Shown: positions 33,651 through 42,343, numbered from the stretch's first letter. The stretch: 64,000 nucleotides of DNA from Paenibacillus rhizovicinus (GCF_010365285.1 NZ_CP048286.1:5506001-5570000); one strand, 5' to 3'. Notes: generated from the sequence alone by a model not told the origin. Translations and numbers: made by a program.

Positions 33651-34107
33651 ATGAATTATGATTTTAATCGAGAATGGTTAGTGAACAAGTTTGAGGAGAT
33701 CCAAAGAAGAATGCTTAATGCCGTCAGCCAACTAAATGATAAACAACTCAATTGGAGACCCAACGAAACAAGCCATAGTATTTCAACGCTTGTTAGGCAT
33801 ATTGAAGGCAATATCAATGAAAGAGTCTTAAAGGGTATCTTACATCAAGATATTCAGAGAAATCGTGAGGAAGAGTTGAAGCATGCCTTTGTAAGGAAGT
33901 CCGAATTGGAAGCCATAATTGAAAATGGATACAATTAGAAGCATTTCCGATGAGACACTGGAACAAAAGCAAACGGTAAGGAATCGGGAGAGAACCAACC
34001 TCGACATGCTGCATCAATGCGCTGCACATTTATCTGAACACATGGGGCAGGTTTTTTATATTGCAAAGCAGTGTTTGGAAGGAGATTACAAATCTACTTC
34101 ATTGTAA
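33651..34107 (+). pseudogene. DinB-superfamily (DUF1572-like) gene broken by a frameshift
   Basis: The first frame (33651-33938) encodes NREWLVNKFEEIQRRM to LVRHIEGNINERVLKG, typical DinB/DUF1572 helices with the first metal His in LVRHIEGN. It stops at TAG 33938. The second frame (from about 33919) continues with TIRSISDETLEQ to HQCAAHLSEHMGQVFYIAKQ, which supplies the later His residues. Joined, they give a normal length of about 160 residues. A small deletion near 33925-33935 explains the break. It could also be a sequencing error. DinB proteins are thiol- or stress-linked four-helix metal proteins. Confidence 0.72.
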
Positions 34108-34204
34108 TGCGCGGGCGTATTGCGCTAACGGCAGTGAGCGAGAGGTGATTAGATATTCTTCTGCGTTCAATACGTTAACGAGTACAAAAACGATGCACGG
34201 AATA

Positions 34205-34233
34205 GGGCTGCCGAGTAACTTCGGCAGCCCTTT
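34205..34233 (+). terminator. Rho-independent terminator
   Basis: GGGCTGCCGA / TCGGCAGCCC with a six-base loop, then TTTAA. It follows the broken DinB gene; 34108-34204 has no gene. Confidence 0.8.
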
Positions 34234-34320
34234 AACTTGCGATCGGTTATCCGTAACAAAAAGCTGAAAATAACGTCTTACTATTACTTACCAAATTCAA
34301 GGAGAAAGAGGCGTGTAGAC

Positions 34321-34608
34321 ATGACGCAAAAAAACACCTTTACCCTAGTAATAATGATTTGGCTTACTGTTTTAACAATCTGGGCAGTAAATAAAGTAGT
34401 GACTTCTCATGATGATTTTGAGACTGTATCTGTTCAAGGAATACCCGCTCAACCAACGCAAGAGCAGTATTCCACTGTGCAAATTGACAAAGATACTGTA
34501 TGGGTCTTTGATAATACCAGTGACATGATAAAAATTATCAAGCATGATGCGGATGGTTACCATTTGACTCAAGAAAAAATGTCTGTCCAAGATCATTATT
34601 TGAGATGA
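34321..34608 (+). CDS. Hypothetical membrane-anchored protein
   Basis: 95 residues. One N-terminal membrane segment (FTLVIMIWLTVLTIWAV) and an outside domain of about 70 residues with QIDKDTVWVFDNTSDMIKII. AAGGAGAAAGAGG lies upstream of ATG 34321. I do not recognise a family. The gene is AT-rich like its neighbours to the right. Confidence 0.55.
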   Translation: MTQKNTFTLVIMIWLTVLTIWAVNKVVTSHDDFETVSVQGIPAQPTQEQYSTVQIDKDTVWVFDNTSDMIKIIKHDADGYHLTQEKMSVQDHYLR

Positions 34609-34686
34609 CGCCAGGCTGTCGTGCCTTCGTCATACTAATTCCCGGAGCGGGTCAAGCGGTCATCCGCCTCCCTGAAAAGGAAAAAC

Positions 34687-34715
34687 TTTACATGGGAACA
34701 AATGTTCTATATACT
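34687..34715 (+). promoter_or_regulatory. Promoter with an embedded LexA (SOS) box
   Basis: TTTACA (34687-34692), 17-bp spacer, TATACT (34710-34715). The spacer contains GAACAAATGTTC (34696-34707), which fits the Bacillus LexA/DinR core GAACRNRYGTTY at every position; the outer flanks (G...T) differ from the C...G/C consensus. A repressor bound there would cover the space between -35 and -10. The gene at 34754 follows. Confidence 0.55.
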
Positions 34716-34753
34716 CAAATGGAACCATATCTAAAATAAAGGTGGTTGTTCTT

Positions 34754-35164
34754 TTGAGTGACGAGATTGCTTATCTTAAGAATTTCCTTCAAGTAAGGTT
34801 GGTTTCGGATTTCGACAAGGCAAGAACGTATTATCAAGATATTCTAGGCTTTCAAGTTGATGGATGGGGACATACGGAACGCGGTAATAATCTTGGCTTT
34901 ATACTTCAACAAGCCGTAAAGTCAGAAGACGTTCGCCCTAATCCAAAACCAGATAAACCATCCGAAGACGAGCAAACCATCGGATGGGATTCTTATTTCT
35001 ATAGCAATTTTGACGGAGTTGGACAGTTGTATAGTGAATTCAAGTCAAAGGGAGCGATCATTGCATACGAACCAAGAATATCACCCATGGGAAATAGTCA
35101 ATGGAAACATTTTGCTGTTAAGGACCTGGATGGATATGTAATGGTCTTCGGAGGCTCACAATAA
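34754..35164 (+). CDS. VOC-family (glyoxalase/bleomycin-resistance fold) protein
   Basis: 136 residues with two beta-alpha-beta-beta-beta modules: RLVSDFDKARTYYQDILGF, then SQWKHFAVKDLDGYVMVFGG. This fold covers dioxygenases, glyoxalases, fosfomycin-modifying enzymes and drug-binding proteins, and the sequence alone does not separate them. TTG 34754 has AAAGGTGG 9 bases upstream. Preceded by the promoter with a LexA-type box, so DNA-damage induction is possible, which would suit a bleomycin-binding type. Confidence 0.8.
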   Translation: MSDEIAYLKNFLQVRLVSDFDKARTYYQDILGFQVDGWGHTERGNNLGFILQQAVKSEDVRPNPKPDKPSEDEQTIGWDSYFYSNFDGVGQLYSEFKSKGAIIAYEPRISPMGNSQWKHFAVKDLDGYVMVFGGSQ

Positions 35165-35216
35165 ACGAAGGAAGCTGGTCAGTGAAAATGGTCAGCTGCC
35201 TTCGTTCAGCTAACGG
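35165..35216. repeat. Intergenic palindromic repeat, copy A
   Basis: CGAAGGAAGCTGGTCAG and the near-inverse GTCAGCTGCCTTCG around TGAAAATG, followed by TTCAGCTAACGG. It recurs at 36431-36482 with two substitutions in the stem. It lies directly after a stop codon and may act as a terminator in both directions. Confidence 0.65.
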
Positions 35217-35314
35217 GCCGGTTTCTGATAAAAAAAGACACAAATTTATATTCCATAAAATAACAAAACTTGATACGCTCTTAGCGAGATTCCAAATACA
35301 AGGAGGAAATGTTG

Positions 35315-35698
35315 ATGAGTATGGTAAAAGAGATTAATTGTATTTACATCCCTACCACTGATACAAAAGAATCCGCGCAATGGTATGTGCATAATTTGGG
35401 TTTGGAGTTAATGAGACCCGTTCATGAAAATCAGGCTCAGCTTCGAATCCCATCGGGACAAGCCATTTTTTTGATTAGAACTCCTGAGCAGACAAATTTA
35501 AACTACATTCAGATAGGTGGAACGGAACAATGTGCACTTACCTTGGAGGTAAATGATTTCCAAGGACTTTACAGTCAAATGAAGAATAACGGAGCAAAGG
35601 TATCGGAGATTGAAGATAATGAGGGCTGTGGTCTTAATTTCTACGTCTATGACCCGGATGGAAATAAACTCGATATATGGGGTGGCTGGCCCAAGTGA
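35315..35698 (+). CDS. VOC-family protein
   Basis: 127 residues. VOC modules: CIYIPTTDTKESAQWYVHNL and NFYVYDPDGNKLDIWGGW, the latter being the usual metal-end motif of the family. GGAGG lies 8 bases upstream of ATG 35315; ATG 35309 would be too close. One of four intact VOC genes in this stretch; they are too divergent to be recent copies. Function unknown. Confidence 0.8.
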   Translation: MSMVKEINCIYIPTTDTKESAQWYVHNLGLELMRPVHENQAQLRIPSGQAIFLIRTPEQTNLNYIQIGGTEQCALTLEVNDFQGLYSQMKNNGAKVSEIEDNEGCGLNFYVYDPDGNKLDIWGGWPK

Positions 35699-35792
35699 TT
35701 TTTCATTCAGCTAATGAGGATCCGAAAGAATGAGAAAAATGAACACATTCGTAACATTGAAGTGATGATATGCTTTCCAAGGAGGTGCATGA

Positions 35793-36374
35793 ATGACTCA
35801 GATTGCAAGAAAAGGCGTATTAGGAAACAAAAATTCCGATGGATACAAACCTCACCGAATTCCCAATGCATTAAAAGTCATTCACGGACAAACCAATCCT
35901 TCTTTGGAGGTAGTTATGATGACAAATGACAGCCAATTGGAAGAAACCATCTCGGAGAGTAAAGTGGAGGACATTGCCGGAATCACGTGTTTATACATTC
36001 CGGTAAAAAACGTATACGAGTCTGTTAAATGGTATGAAAAAAACTTAAGATGTGAGCCTACGTCCAACAATCCGGTCGTACCAGGGATGGGAATCTCGAT
36101 TATGAGGTTTCCTGATCATAATGGACAAATTTCTGAAGCCGGTCTAAGGAGCACGGTACCCGCTTTATTCCTCATTACAGCTAAAGAAGCATCCTACAAC
36201 GGTGAACGACCAGCTATCGCGTGCTTCACTACACCTCGAATCCAAGAAATGTTTAATCGGTTCAAAGAAAACGGAGTGAATATTGTAACAGAAATTCCGG
36301 AAGACAGACCTTGTGGACCTAATTTTAGCTTCTGCGATCCAGATGGCAATTTATTTGAATTATGGCAACCGTAA
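35793..36374 (+). CDS. VOC-family protein with a DGYKP leader segment
   Basis: 193 residues. The VOC fold begins near residue 62 (ITCLYIPVKNVYESVKWYEK) and ends CGPNFSFCDPDGNLFELWQP. The first 40 residues are extra and contain SDGYKPHRIPNALKVIHG, matched by DADGYKPALVPKALKAI in the otherwise different VOC protein at 45834. There are two good starts: ATG 35793 behind AAGGAGG, and ATG 35919 behind GGAGG (35906-35910) at 8-base spacing, in the same frame. Two protein forms are therefore possible. Enzymatic role unknown. Confidence 0.78.
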   Translation: MTQIARKGVLGNKNSDGYKPHRIPNALKVIHGQTNPSLEVVMMTNDSQLEETISESKVEDIAGITCLYIPVKNVYESVKWYEKNLRCEPTSNNPVVPGMGISIMRFPDHNGQISEAGLRSTVPALFLITAKEASYNGERPAIACFTTPRIQEMFNRFKENGVNIVTEIPEDRPCGPNFSFCDPDGNLFELWQP

Positions 36375-36430
36375 AAGTGTGATTTTCGGACGGTGATTGC
36401 ACTAACCAAGAATGACAGTTCAACAGAACA

Positions 36431-36482
36431 CGAAGGCAGATGGTCAGTGAAAATGGTCAGCTGCCTTCGTTCAGCTAACGGT
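36431..36482. repeat. Intergenic palindromic repeat, copy B
   Basis: CGAAGGCAGATGGTCAG, TGAAAATG, GTCAGCTGCCTTCG, TTCAGCTAACGG. Nearly identical to 35165-35216 over about 50 bp; again between two VOC genes. Confidence 0.65.
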
Positions 36483-36541
36483 CAGATGGTTGTTCTTGAG
36501 CTTCCCGGCAGTCGTCTGAGTTATTATAGGAGGTTATTAAA

Positions 36542-36952
36542 ATGACAGAATCAATTCTAAACAGTGTCTCATTTCTACAAGTTCCAGTTAAGAACTTGGA
36601 AGAATCTATGGAGTGGTATATAAGTAAACTCGGGTTCGAGCTGCACTTTAAACGGCCGGATAATAGAATGGCGATCGTTGCGCTCCCTTCGGGACCATCG
36701 ATCTTTCTGTGCGAAGTGGAATCGCACAAGGGGACGATGTCGGTCGTTATCGGTTTTGAAGCAGAGGATATCGAAAAGTTGCTGTCAGACCTAAAGAGTA
36801 AAGAAGTACATATTGGTGAGGTGAGAAATGACAGAGGGAGTATTAGAACCGAATCTGGTGCAACGGAGATTCTAAGTGAAATGGATTTTGACTTTTATGA
36901 CCCTAGCGGAAATATGTTCGTGGCTCATGGAAAATCAAATTTCGTAGAGTAA
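36542..36952 (+). CDS. VOC-family protein
   Basis: 136 residues: SFLQVPVKNLEESMEWYISK at the start and DFDFYDPSGNMFVAHGK near the end. The central module includes IFLCEVESHKGTMSVVIGFE. ATG 36542 follows an AGGAGG site. Likely a small-molecule-binding or metal-dependent enzyme of the glyoxalase fold; no specific relative recognised. Confidence 0.8.
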   Translation: MTESILNSVSFLQVPVKNLEESMEWYISKLGFELHFKRPDNRMAIVALPSGPSIFLCEVESHKGTMSVVIGFEAEDIEKLLSDLKSKEVHIGEVRNDRGSIRTESGATEILSEMDFDFYDPSGNMFVAHGKSNFVE

Positions 36953-36992
36953 ACATTCAACATCGATAATCGTGAAGTGAGGAGCGGGTATT

Positions 36993-37385
36993 TTGCAGGA
37001 GTCTAGCAGGAAAGAAATCATATTAACGAACAAAGCGCAACAACCGGGTGGAATGCCATATTCCCAGGCTATCAAGGTCGGCAATACTGTATACGTCGCA
37101 GGGCAAGGTCCTTTCGAACCCGATACAGGAATGTGTAATGGTGATACGCTGGAATATCAGGCTAGGCGGACGTTGGAAAACATGAAAGCCATACTGGAGG
37201 CGGCGGGTGCAAAAATGAGCGATGTCGTCAAAGTCACAGTTTTTCTCGAGCCAGGAGCTGATTTCGATAAGTTTAACGAGTACTATAAGGAATATTTCTC
37301 AGCACCATACCCAGCAAGAGCGATCACTGGTGTCAACCAAGGGTTCTTGGTTCAAATGGACGCGATAGCAGTTATTGGTTCTTAG
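36993..37385 (+). CDS. RidA/YjgF-family protein
   Basis: 130 residues. QPGGMPYSQAIKVGNTVYVA, LENMKAILEAAGAKMSDVVK and the hallmark PYPARAITGV, whose Arg holds the carboxylate of the imine substrate. RidA proteins hydrolyse reactive enamines/imines made by PLP enzymes to ketoacids; some members act in degradation pathways. TTG 36993 with a GAGGAGCGGG site. Cytoplasmic homotrimer by family. Confidence 0.88.
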   Translation: MQESSRKEIILTNKAQQPGGMPYSQAIKVGNTVYVAGQGPFEPDTGMCNGDTLEYQARRTLENMKAILEAAGAKMSDVVKVTVFLEPGADFDKFNEYYKEYFSAPYPARAITGVNQGFLVQMDAIAVIGS

Positions 37386-37389
37386 TAAA

Positions 37390-37554
37390 ATAACAGTTAC
37401 AAGCCCGCTATTATTCCGTATGCACAGAAAAGTTGAAGCTTCCGGCGCAAAAATCATAGGTGAGATTGTAACTGACGATGATGGACGAAGCTTTCTGAAA
37501 TTCCAGGACCCATTTGGAAACCTCATCGTAACTCATGAGGAACCGAATATATAA
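37390..37554 (+). pseudogene. C-terminal remnant of a VOC-family gene
   Basis: The frame encodes FRMHRKVEASGAKIIGE and then FLKFQDPFGNLIVTHEEP, the last quarter of a VOC protein. Only about 54 codons are open and there is no ribosome site before ATG 37420. The 5' part has been lost, apparently next to the RidA gene stop. Confidence 0.6.
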
Positions 37555-37601
37555 CACCTAAGAAGAATGCTACCTATACAATGACTTGGCGGAGGTAGGC
37601 A

Positions 37602-38479
37602 ATGGGAACTACGATTCATTATGGTGGCACGGCAAAGAGAGGAAATGAAGGTAACGTATTACGTTACATAGAAGACTACGCGATGAGCAACGAGTGGCAG
37701 ATTAATAGGATTGAAAATAATTCCATTATGATTTCGCCACACCCAGATTGCGAAACGCTTGCGATAAGCTTTGATGAGAAACATACGTTTCCGGGTTTGT
37801 CAAAACCGGTTTCTGTCCCTTTGAAATTCATCAACAAGTTGTAAAGTTGTTTTATCAGATCAAGCCGATGCTAAGGCAGCTTAAGATTGAAGATGAGAGC
37901 GGGTACTGGCTCGAGTTTATTGAACAAGCGTCTGGAAATACCGCCAAAGAGCTGACGGAGTTCTCTGAAGTAAGCGAGAAGGATATTGTGCAGCATGAGC
38001 TCCTTCAGCTTCCTGTATCTGCATCAGAGATTGATCAACGTTACTGGAACTCAAATCCTAAGTATATGCGACCATTTATGCATATTCCTACAATACGAGA
38101 CAGAATGGGATACGATTTAATGACCGGACCTTATCTATTGATTGCTGAGGAGATGGGGCAGCTTCTGAGGAACGAAGGCTTCATTGTTGATTCATCAGAC
38201 TGGCAAAATGATGAGTTTTATTTAATTAACTTGGCAACATGGTGGGCCTGGACACGTTCTTCTGGCATGAAAGCGACAGCGCTGCGGAGAAATAAATGCC
38301 AAGCGTTCGGGTGGGCATTAGCGCGAGGCTGCCATGGGTTTCATGGAGGATTTTTGAATCAGACACATCGGCGTGCACATCTGGCCATAGATAACTTAGA
38401 GCAAAGGGAAGGAGAAGCAAGCCCGCTGCGTAGTATACAGATTTTATATGGCTTGTTTGCTTACGTGGGTTTAAAATAG
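37602..38479 (+). pseudogene. Unrecognised gene split by a one-base frameshift
   Basis: 37602-37844 (80 codons, good GGAGG site, MGTTIHYGGTAKR start) ends in KFINKL-stop. The next frame picks up directly with KLFYQIKPMLRQLKIEDES and runs to 38479 without its own ribosome site. One inserted base around 37841-37845 would give a single protein of about 290 residues. The second part has FYLINLATWWAWTRSSGM and GCHGFHGGFLNQTH. Alternatively two coupled genes. Family not recognised. Confidence 0.55.
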
Positions 38480-38524
38480 CTCGTATTTACGCCAGTGAGG
38501 AACGAGTTCGATAGGAGACAAGGG

Positions 38525-38555
38525 GCAGCCAATCCGAGGGATCGGCTGCTTTTGT
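38525..38555 (+). terminator. Rho-independent terminator
   Basis: GCAGCCAATCC / GGATCGGCTGC (one mismatch) then TTTTG. Sits between convergent genes. Confidence 0.7.
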
Positions 38556-38637
38556 TCATTTATCAATCGATTTATTTCGCACGCCATGTTGGGAGGATGC
38601 TGTCCTCCGGCGCCGCCGGGCAGGGGGCCGATTGAAG

Positions 38638-38868
38638 TCAAATCCCCGTACGGTACTTGCGTTCGCTGGAAGAATCCTGCTTCGTGCGGCTCTTGTCCTT
38701 CTCGTCTTGCTGCTCGATGGTCTGATCCTCGACCGGAATCGGATCGACGGTGCGCTCGCTGGCGAACTTGTCGAACAGGCTTTCCTTTTCCGTCGGAACG
38801 CCCTCAGGATTGTCGCGCTTGCCCTGCTGCTTACGCCGGCGGTCGCCGCTTCTTTCGAATGCATCCAT
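38638..38868 (-). CDS. Small, highly charged hypothetical protein
   Basis: 76 residues starting MDAFERSGDRRRKQQGK, with about half charged residues (K/R/E/D) and many Q/S; probably disordered. On the reverse strand an AGAGGAG site lies 8 bases before this ATG, and the codons do not shadow any + strand gene, which supports it as real. It is divergent from the acetyltransferase gene at 39026. I do not recognise a family. Confidence 0.55.
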   Translation of the reverse strand: MDAFERSGDRRRKQQGKRDNPEGVPTEKESLFDKFASERTVDPIPVEDQTIEQQDEKDKSRTKQDSSSERKYRTGI

Positions 38869-39025
38869 CGCTATCACTCCTCTGGTAGATTGTAGAGCTA
38901 CTTACCCGGTTTCCCGACGCCTTCAAACCTGCAGCATGGTATATTTCGGGTTTTTGGACGAAAGCGGAAGGAAGAAGAGGTGTATTATGGAAGTTGTCTA
39001 TTACACATTTAGAGGAGGTCAGTAG

Positions 39026-39610
39026 ATGAGCTTCAATGAACAATTTCAACAGTTTCCCATTATTGAAACTGAACGATTTCTATTAAGGGAGCTTCAACCG
39101 GATGATGCGGAAGAGTATTATAACTATTTTTCCGACCATGAGGTAACGAGGTTTTGGGGATATGATAGTCCCAAAGATGTTAAAACAGTGATGAACACCT
39201 TCGTACGGTTCAGTAATGCATTCAAAAGAAAAGAAATGATCGTTTGGGGGATATCTTCCAAGACAACCAATAAGATAATCGGTACATGCATCCTAGGTAA
39301 CTTCGTCAGGGGTTCAATGGCTAACCTCAGTTACAATCTGGCTCGAGAACAATGGAAACAGGGCATCATGGAAGAGTCCTTAAGAGCCGTAATCCCCTTT
39401 GGGTTTCATCATTTAGAATTACATCGTATTCAAGCTGCAGTAATGCCTGAGAATATCGCCTCAATACATGTATTGGAAAAAATCGAGTTTAAGAAAGAAG
39501 GCCTTTTGAGGGAATACTCGTTTGGCACATTGTTTACGGATACGCTGATGTATTCTCTCTTAGCTGGAGAATTTAAGGGCGCCAGCGTCATTCACCTAGC
39601 TGATAAATAG
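39026..39610 (+). CDS. GNAT acetyltransferase (RimJ/RimL type)
   Basis: 194 residues. IIETERFLLRELQPDDAEEYY is the usual RimJ/RimL start. The acetyl-CoA-binding segment is degenerate (LAREQWKQGIMEESLRAVIP, where Q/RxxGxG is expected), followed by NIASIHVLEKIEFKKEGLLRE. These enzymes acetylate protein N-termini or small amines. ATG 39026 has AGAGGAGG upstream. Substrate unknown. Confidence 0.87.
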   Translation: MSFNEQFQQFPIIETERFLLRELQPDDAEEYYNYFSDHEVTRFWGYDSPKDVKTVMNTFVRFSNAFKRKEMIVWGISSKTTNKIIGTCILGNFVRGSMANLSYNLAREQWKQGIMEESLRAVIPFGFHHLELHRIQAAVMPENIASIHVLEKIEFKKEGLLREYSFGTLFTDTLMYSLLAGEFKGASVIHLADK

Positions 39611-39627
39611 ATCGAGGTGTGAGGGAT

Positions 39628-40269
39628 TTGAAAAAATCGGTGCTTATTTTGACAGCACTAGTTATGGTGTCTATGATTTCAGGCTGCTTCGAAAACGACA
39701 ACAGCAGGGACGAAGAGAAGTCGATAACATCACTGCAGGCAGCTGCAGAAGAACAAGTAGAAGTCCCGCAAACAAACCCAAATAATATAGACGTTACCAA
39801 GAAAAAGAATAGGAAGTTTTCCTATCTGGAGCAGCTTCCCCTAGCGAAGCAGGAAGCGTTAATAAGCTATATAGCGGATAAAGACCTGAGTCATTTATAC
39901 GATTTTACTCCTGAAGAGATGGTACTGGCTTATCTATATGGCATATCGATTGGAGATCCGGATTTTATCTATACGATTACTTATAACGGCGGGAAGCTGC
40001 CCGATCCAGATGAATTTCGACAGGATTATTTTAAATATGAAATGAATGATGATGCCGAAACAGCTCTAAAGTATAGATTTTATGATTCTATTAAAGTCGA
40101 TGATAGTACTGCCAAGGAAAATAATGTGACAGTTCTTATTACGGTAAGTGTAGAATCGTTCACACATTCTTTGGCCTTAGGGTTACAAAAAGAGGATCGG
40201 ATTTGGAAACTCGATGTCTACCACTTGATGGAATTAAATAAGAATAAAACTACTAATGAAGTACATTAG
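39628..40269 (+). CDS. Putative lipoprotein
   Basis: 213 residues. The signal peptide MKKSVLILTALVMVSMISGC ends in a lipobox with Cys20. The mature part starts with an acidic, Q-rich linker; the rest includes LSHLYDFTPEEMVLAYLYGI and a C-terminal beta region. TTG 39628 has GAGGTG 8 bases upstream; GTG 39619 is an alternative. No family recognised. Membrane-anchored on the outside. Confidence 0.72.
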   Translation: MKKSVLILTALVMVSMISGCFENDNSRDEEKSITSLQAAAEEQVEVPQTNPNNIDVTKKKNRKFSYLEQLPLAKQEALISYIADKDLSHLYDFTPEEMVLAYLYGISIGDPDFIYTITYNGGKLPDPDEFRQDYFKYEMNDDAETALKYRFYDSIKVDDSTAKENNVTVLITVSVESFTHSLALGLQKEDRIWKLDVYHLMELNKNKTTNEVH

Positions 40270-40338
40270 CGATTACAATCTCAAGGATTATATTGGTGTA
40301 TATTTGGATAAAACAAATTAGAAAGCGGGGTTTTAGAA

Positions 40339-40818
40339 TTGTTGTTAGAAGCAGATAGAGTTCTTCTAAACCAATATAGAAATCAACCCAAACATCTTCT
40401 TGATGCAATAACAGGCTTGACCTCAGAACAGTTGGATTTGTGCCGTGCACCAGGGAAATGGACAATCCGTCAACTTCTTCATCACATTGTTGATTGCGAA
40501 CTTAACTATTTTCAAAAACATCGCGTTGCGTTCTCCAATACGGGTCACAAGTTCATTTTTGACGATGGCTTTGATCCAGATATCTGGGCTGACTCCATGA
40601 AATATTCCGAGCGACCCATCTATGTCGAACTTAAACTATTTGAACTAGTTAGAGAATATATTGTGTATCTTTATGAGACATTGTCTGTCCCGTTAGACAG
40701 GGTGGTGACTATTGGAAATGAACAAGTTATCATTCGCGATGAGGTGATTTGGGATCTATCACACGCTAATCATCACATCGACCAGATTCTTGAGACTCGA
40801 AGTGTACATTCTTTGTAA
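40339..40818 (+). CDS. DinB-family protein
   Basis: 159 residues forming a four-helix bundle with the DinB metal triad: His in LLHHIVDCELNY and two in SHANHHIDQI. GKWTIRQLLHHIVD is the usual DinB core motif. TTG 40339 with GAAAGCGGGG 8 bases upstream. Related proteins are thiol-S-transferases using bacillithiol or mycothiol; this one is unassigned. The following gap, 40819-41073, shows nothing. Confidence 0.85.
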   Translation: MLLEADRVLLNQYRNQPKHLLDAITGLTSEQLDLCRAPGKWTIRQLLHHIVDCELNYFQKHRVAFSNTGHKFIFDDGFDPDIWADSMKYSERPIYVELKLFELVREYIVYLYETLSVPLDRVVTIGNEQVIIRDEVIWDLSHANHHIDQILETRSVHSL

Positions 40819-41073
40819 AGCGAGTTGAATTGAAACGCCTCTTTGTGAGCGTAGAGTTAAAAATAATCAAACAATCTTGCGCTAAATGGAACGAAAGCTG
40901 AATAGGCACGAAGAAACGGCAGCCCTTTGTTTTCAACTCTAATGGATTGCACTTCTCCGCGAAACGGCAGGATACTTCAACCCATTCACGAATGATTAGT
41001 ATATGGAGACGTTTGCTAATAGAAGCAATATGCAATTCGATACGATGATTTGAATGGAGGGTGAAGGAGTAGA

Positions 41074-42225
41074 ATGAGCTTCTCAAAATTGGAGGACTAC
41101 CTAAACCGGTTCTATACGGAGAAAAACATTCCTGGCTTAGGAATTGCCGTGTACCACAAGCATGAGCCTGTGTTCGAGCACTATACAGGATTTTCCGATG
41201 TGGAAAATCAAATCCATTTCGGACCGGATACGATTTTCCGGCTTTATTCGGCTACCAAGGTCATTACCTGCACGGCACTCTTGCAATTGTTCGAAGCCGG
41301 AACGTTCAAGCTCAGCGACCCGCTGTTCGAATATATGCCCGAATACAAGGACATGCTTGTCCGGCATATTCGGGAAGACGGGTCGGAGGAGCTGCGTCCC
41401 GCGCAGAACCGCATCACGATCGAACATCTATTCAGCATGACCGCGGGGATTGACCGGCGGGATACCGAGGAGACCGACAGAGTGATCCAAGCATCAGGCG
41501 GCGAAGGCCGCACGCTGGATGTCATCAAGGCGCTTGCCAAGGAGCCGTTAATCTTCGAACCGGGCACCCATTTCAAATACGGCGCCTGCCATGATGTGCT
41601 GGGCGCATTAATCGAGGTGCTTTCCGGCAAGAAGTTCGGGACGTATTTGAAGGCTAACATTTTTGACAGGATCGGCATGCGGGATACTTCTTTTGTACTG
41701 CAGGACGACAATCGTTTCTGCAAGCTGTACAACAACTTCAACGGGAAGACGCATACCGCGGAGAGCATAGGAGAGTCATTCAATCTGCAGCCGGGCCGGG
41801 CATATGAGAGCGGCGGGGGCGGACTCTACTCTACAGTGCCAGATTATATCTTGTTTGCCGAGGCGTTGTGCAATTATGGATTGGCGCCGAACGGCGAACG
41901 GATCCTGCGGCCGGAGACGGTCAACGAGATGAGGAAACGGCGGTTAAGCCCGGAGGCTCAGCAGGATTTCGCCAAATTCGGAGGCGTGAGCAAAAGCGGG
42001 TATTCCTACGCGCTCGGCGTTCGCACGCTCGTGGACAGAGAGGACAACAACGCATTGAGCCAAAATGGCGAGTTCGGTTGGGATGGCGCCCGCGGCTGCT
42101 ATGTTGTCATCGATCCGGAGGCCGAAGTGACATTGTTCTATGCGCAGCAGGAGGGCGGCTCGCCTTGGTATCGCTGGCACGGCACGATTCGGAACTATGC
42201 ATATGCCAGCCTCTGGGAAGACTGA
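41074..42225 (+). CDS. Serine beta-lactamase-family hydrolase (class C/PBP-like)
   Basis: 383 residues. Catalytic SATK tetrad (Ser59, Lys62) in FRLYSATKVI. The later motif is YGACHDVLGALIE, where the tyrosine of the YxN motif is kept but Asn is not. No signal peptide, unlike true secreted beta-lactamases, so an esterase or D-aminopeptidase role in the cytoplasm is more likely than antibiotic resistance. ATG 41074 has GAAGGAG upstream. GC content rises here compared with the genes to the left. Confidence 0.88.
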   Translation: MSFSKLEDYLNRFYTEKNIPGLGIAVYHKHEPVFEHYTGFSDVENQIHFGPDTIFRLYSATKVITCTALLQLFEAGTFKLSDPLFEYMPEYKDMLVRHIREDGSEELRPAQNRITIEHLFSMTAGIDRRDTEETDRVIQASGGEGRTLDVIKALAKEPLIFEPGTHFKYGACHDVLGALIEVLSGKKFGTYLKANIFDRIGMRDTSFVLQDDNRFCKLYNNFNGKTHTAESIGESFNLQPGRAYESGGGGLYSTVPDYILFAEALCNYGLAPNGERILRPETVNEMRKRRLSPEAQQDFAKFGGVSKSGYSYALGVRTLVDREDNNALSQNGEFGWDGARGCYVVIDPEAEVTLFYAQQEGGSPWYRWHGTIRNYAYASLWED

Positions 42226-42343
42226 CGTAACCGGAAACCGGCTGCTCGAGCGCATACCAGACCGATTATCGTATCGATTCTTTACGTGCTGCACCGTGCA
42301 GCTCCATTCCTAAACCAAGCGTACCGAAAGGGCGTGACCCGTA

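Noticed and set aside
38556..38864. 102-codon reverse-strand frame (R/S-rich) overlapping the small charged protein
   Set aside because: The alternative frame at 38638-38868 has the ribosome site; this one is R/S-rich noise.
41074..42225. Antibiotic-resistance beta-lactamase
   Set aside because: SATK is present, but there is no signal peptide and the YxN motif lacks Asn; an esterase/peptidase-like role fits better.
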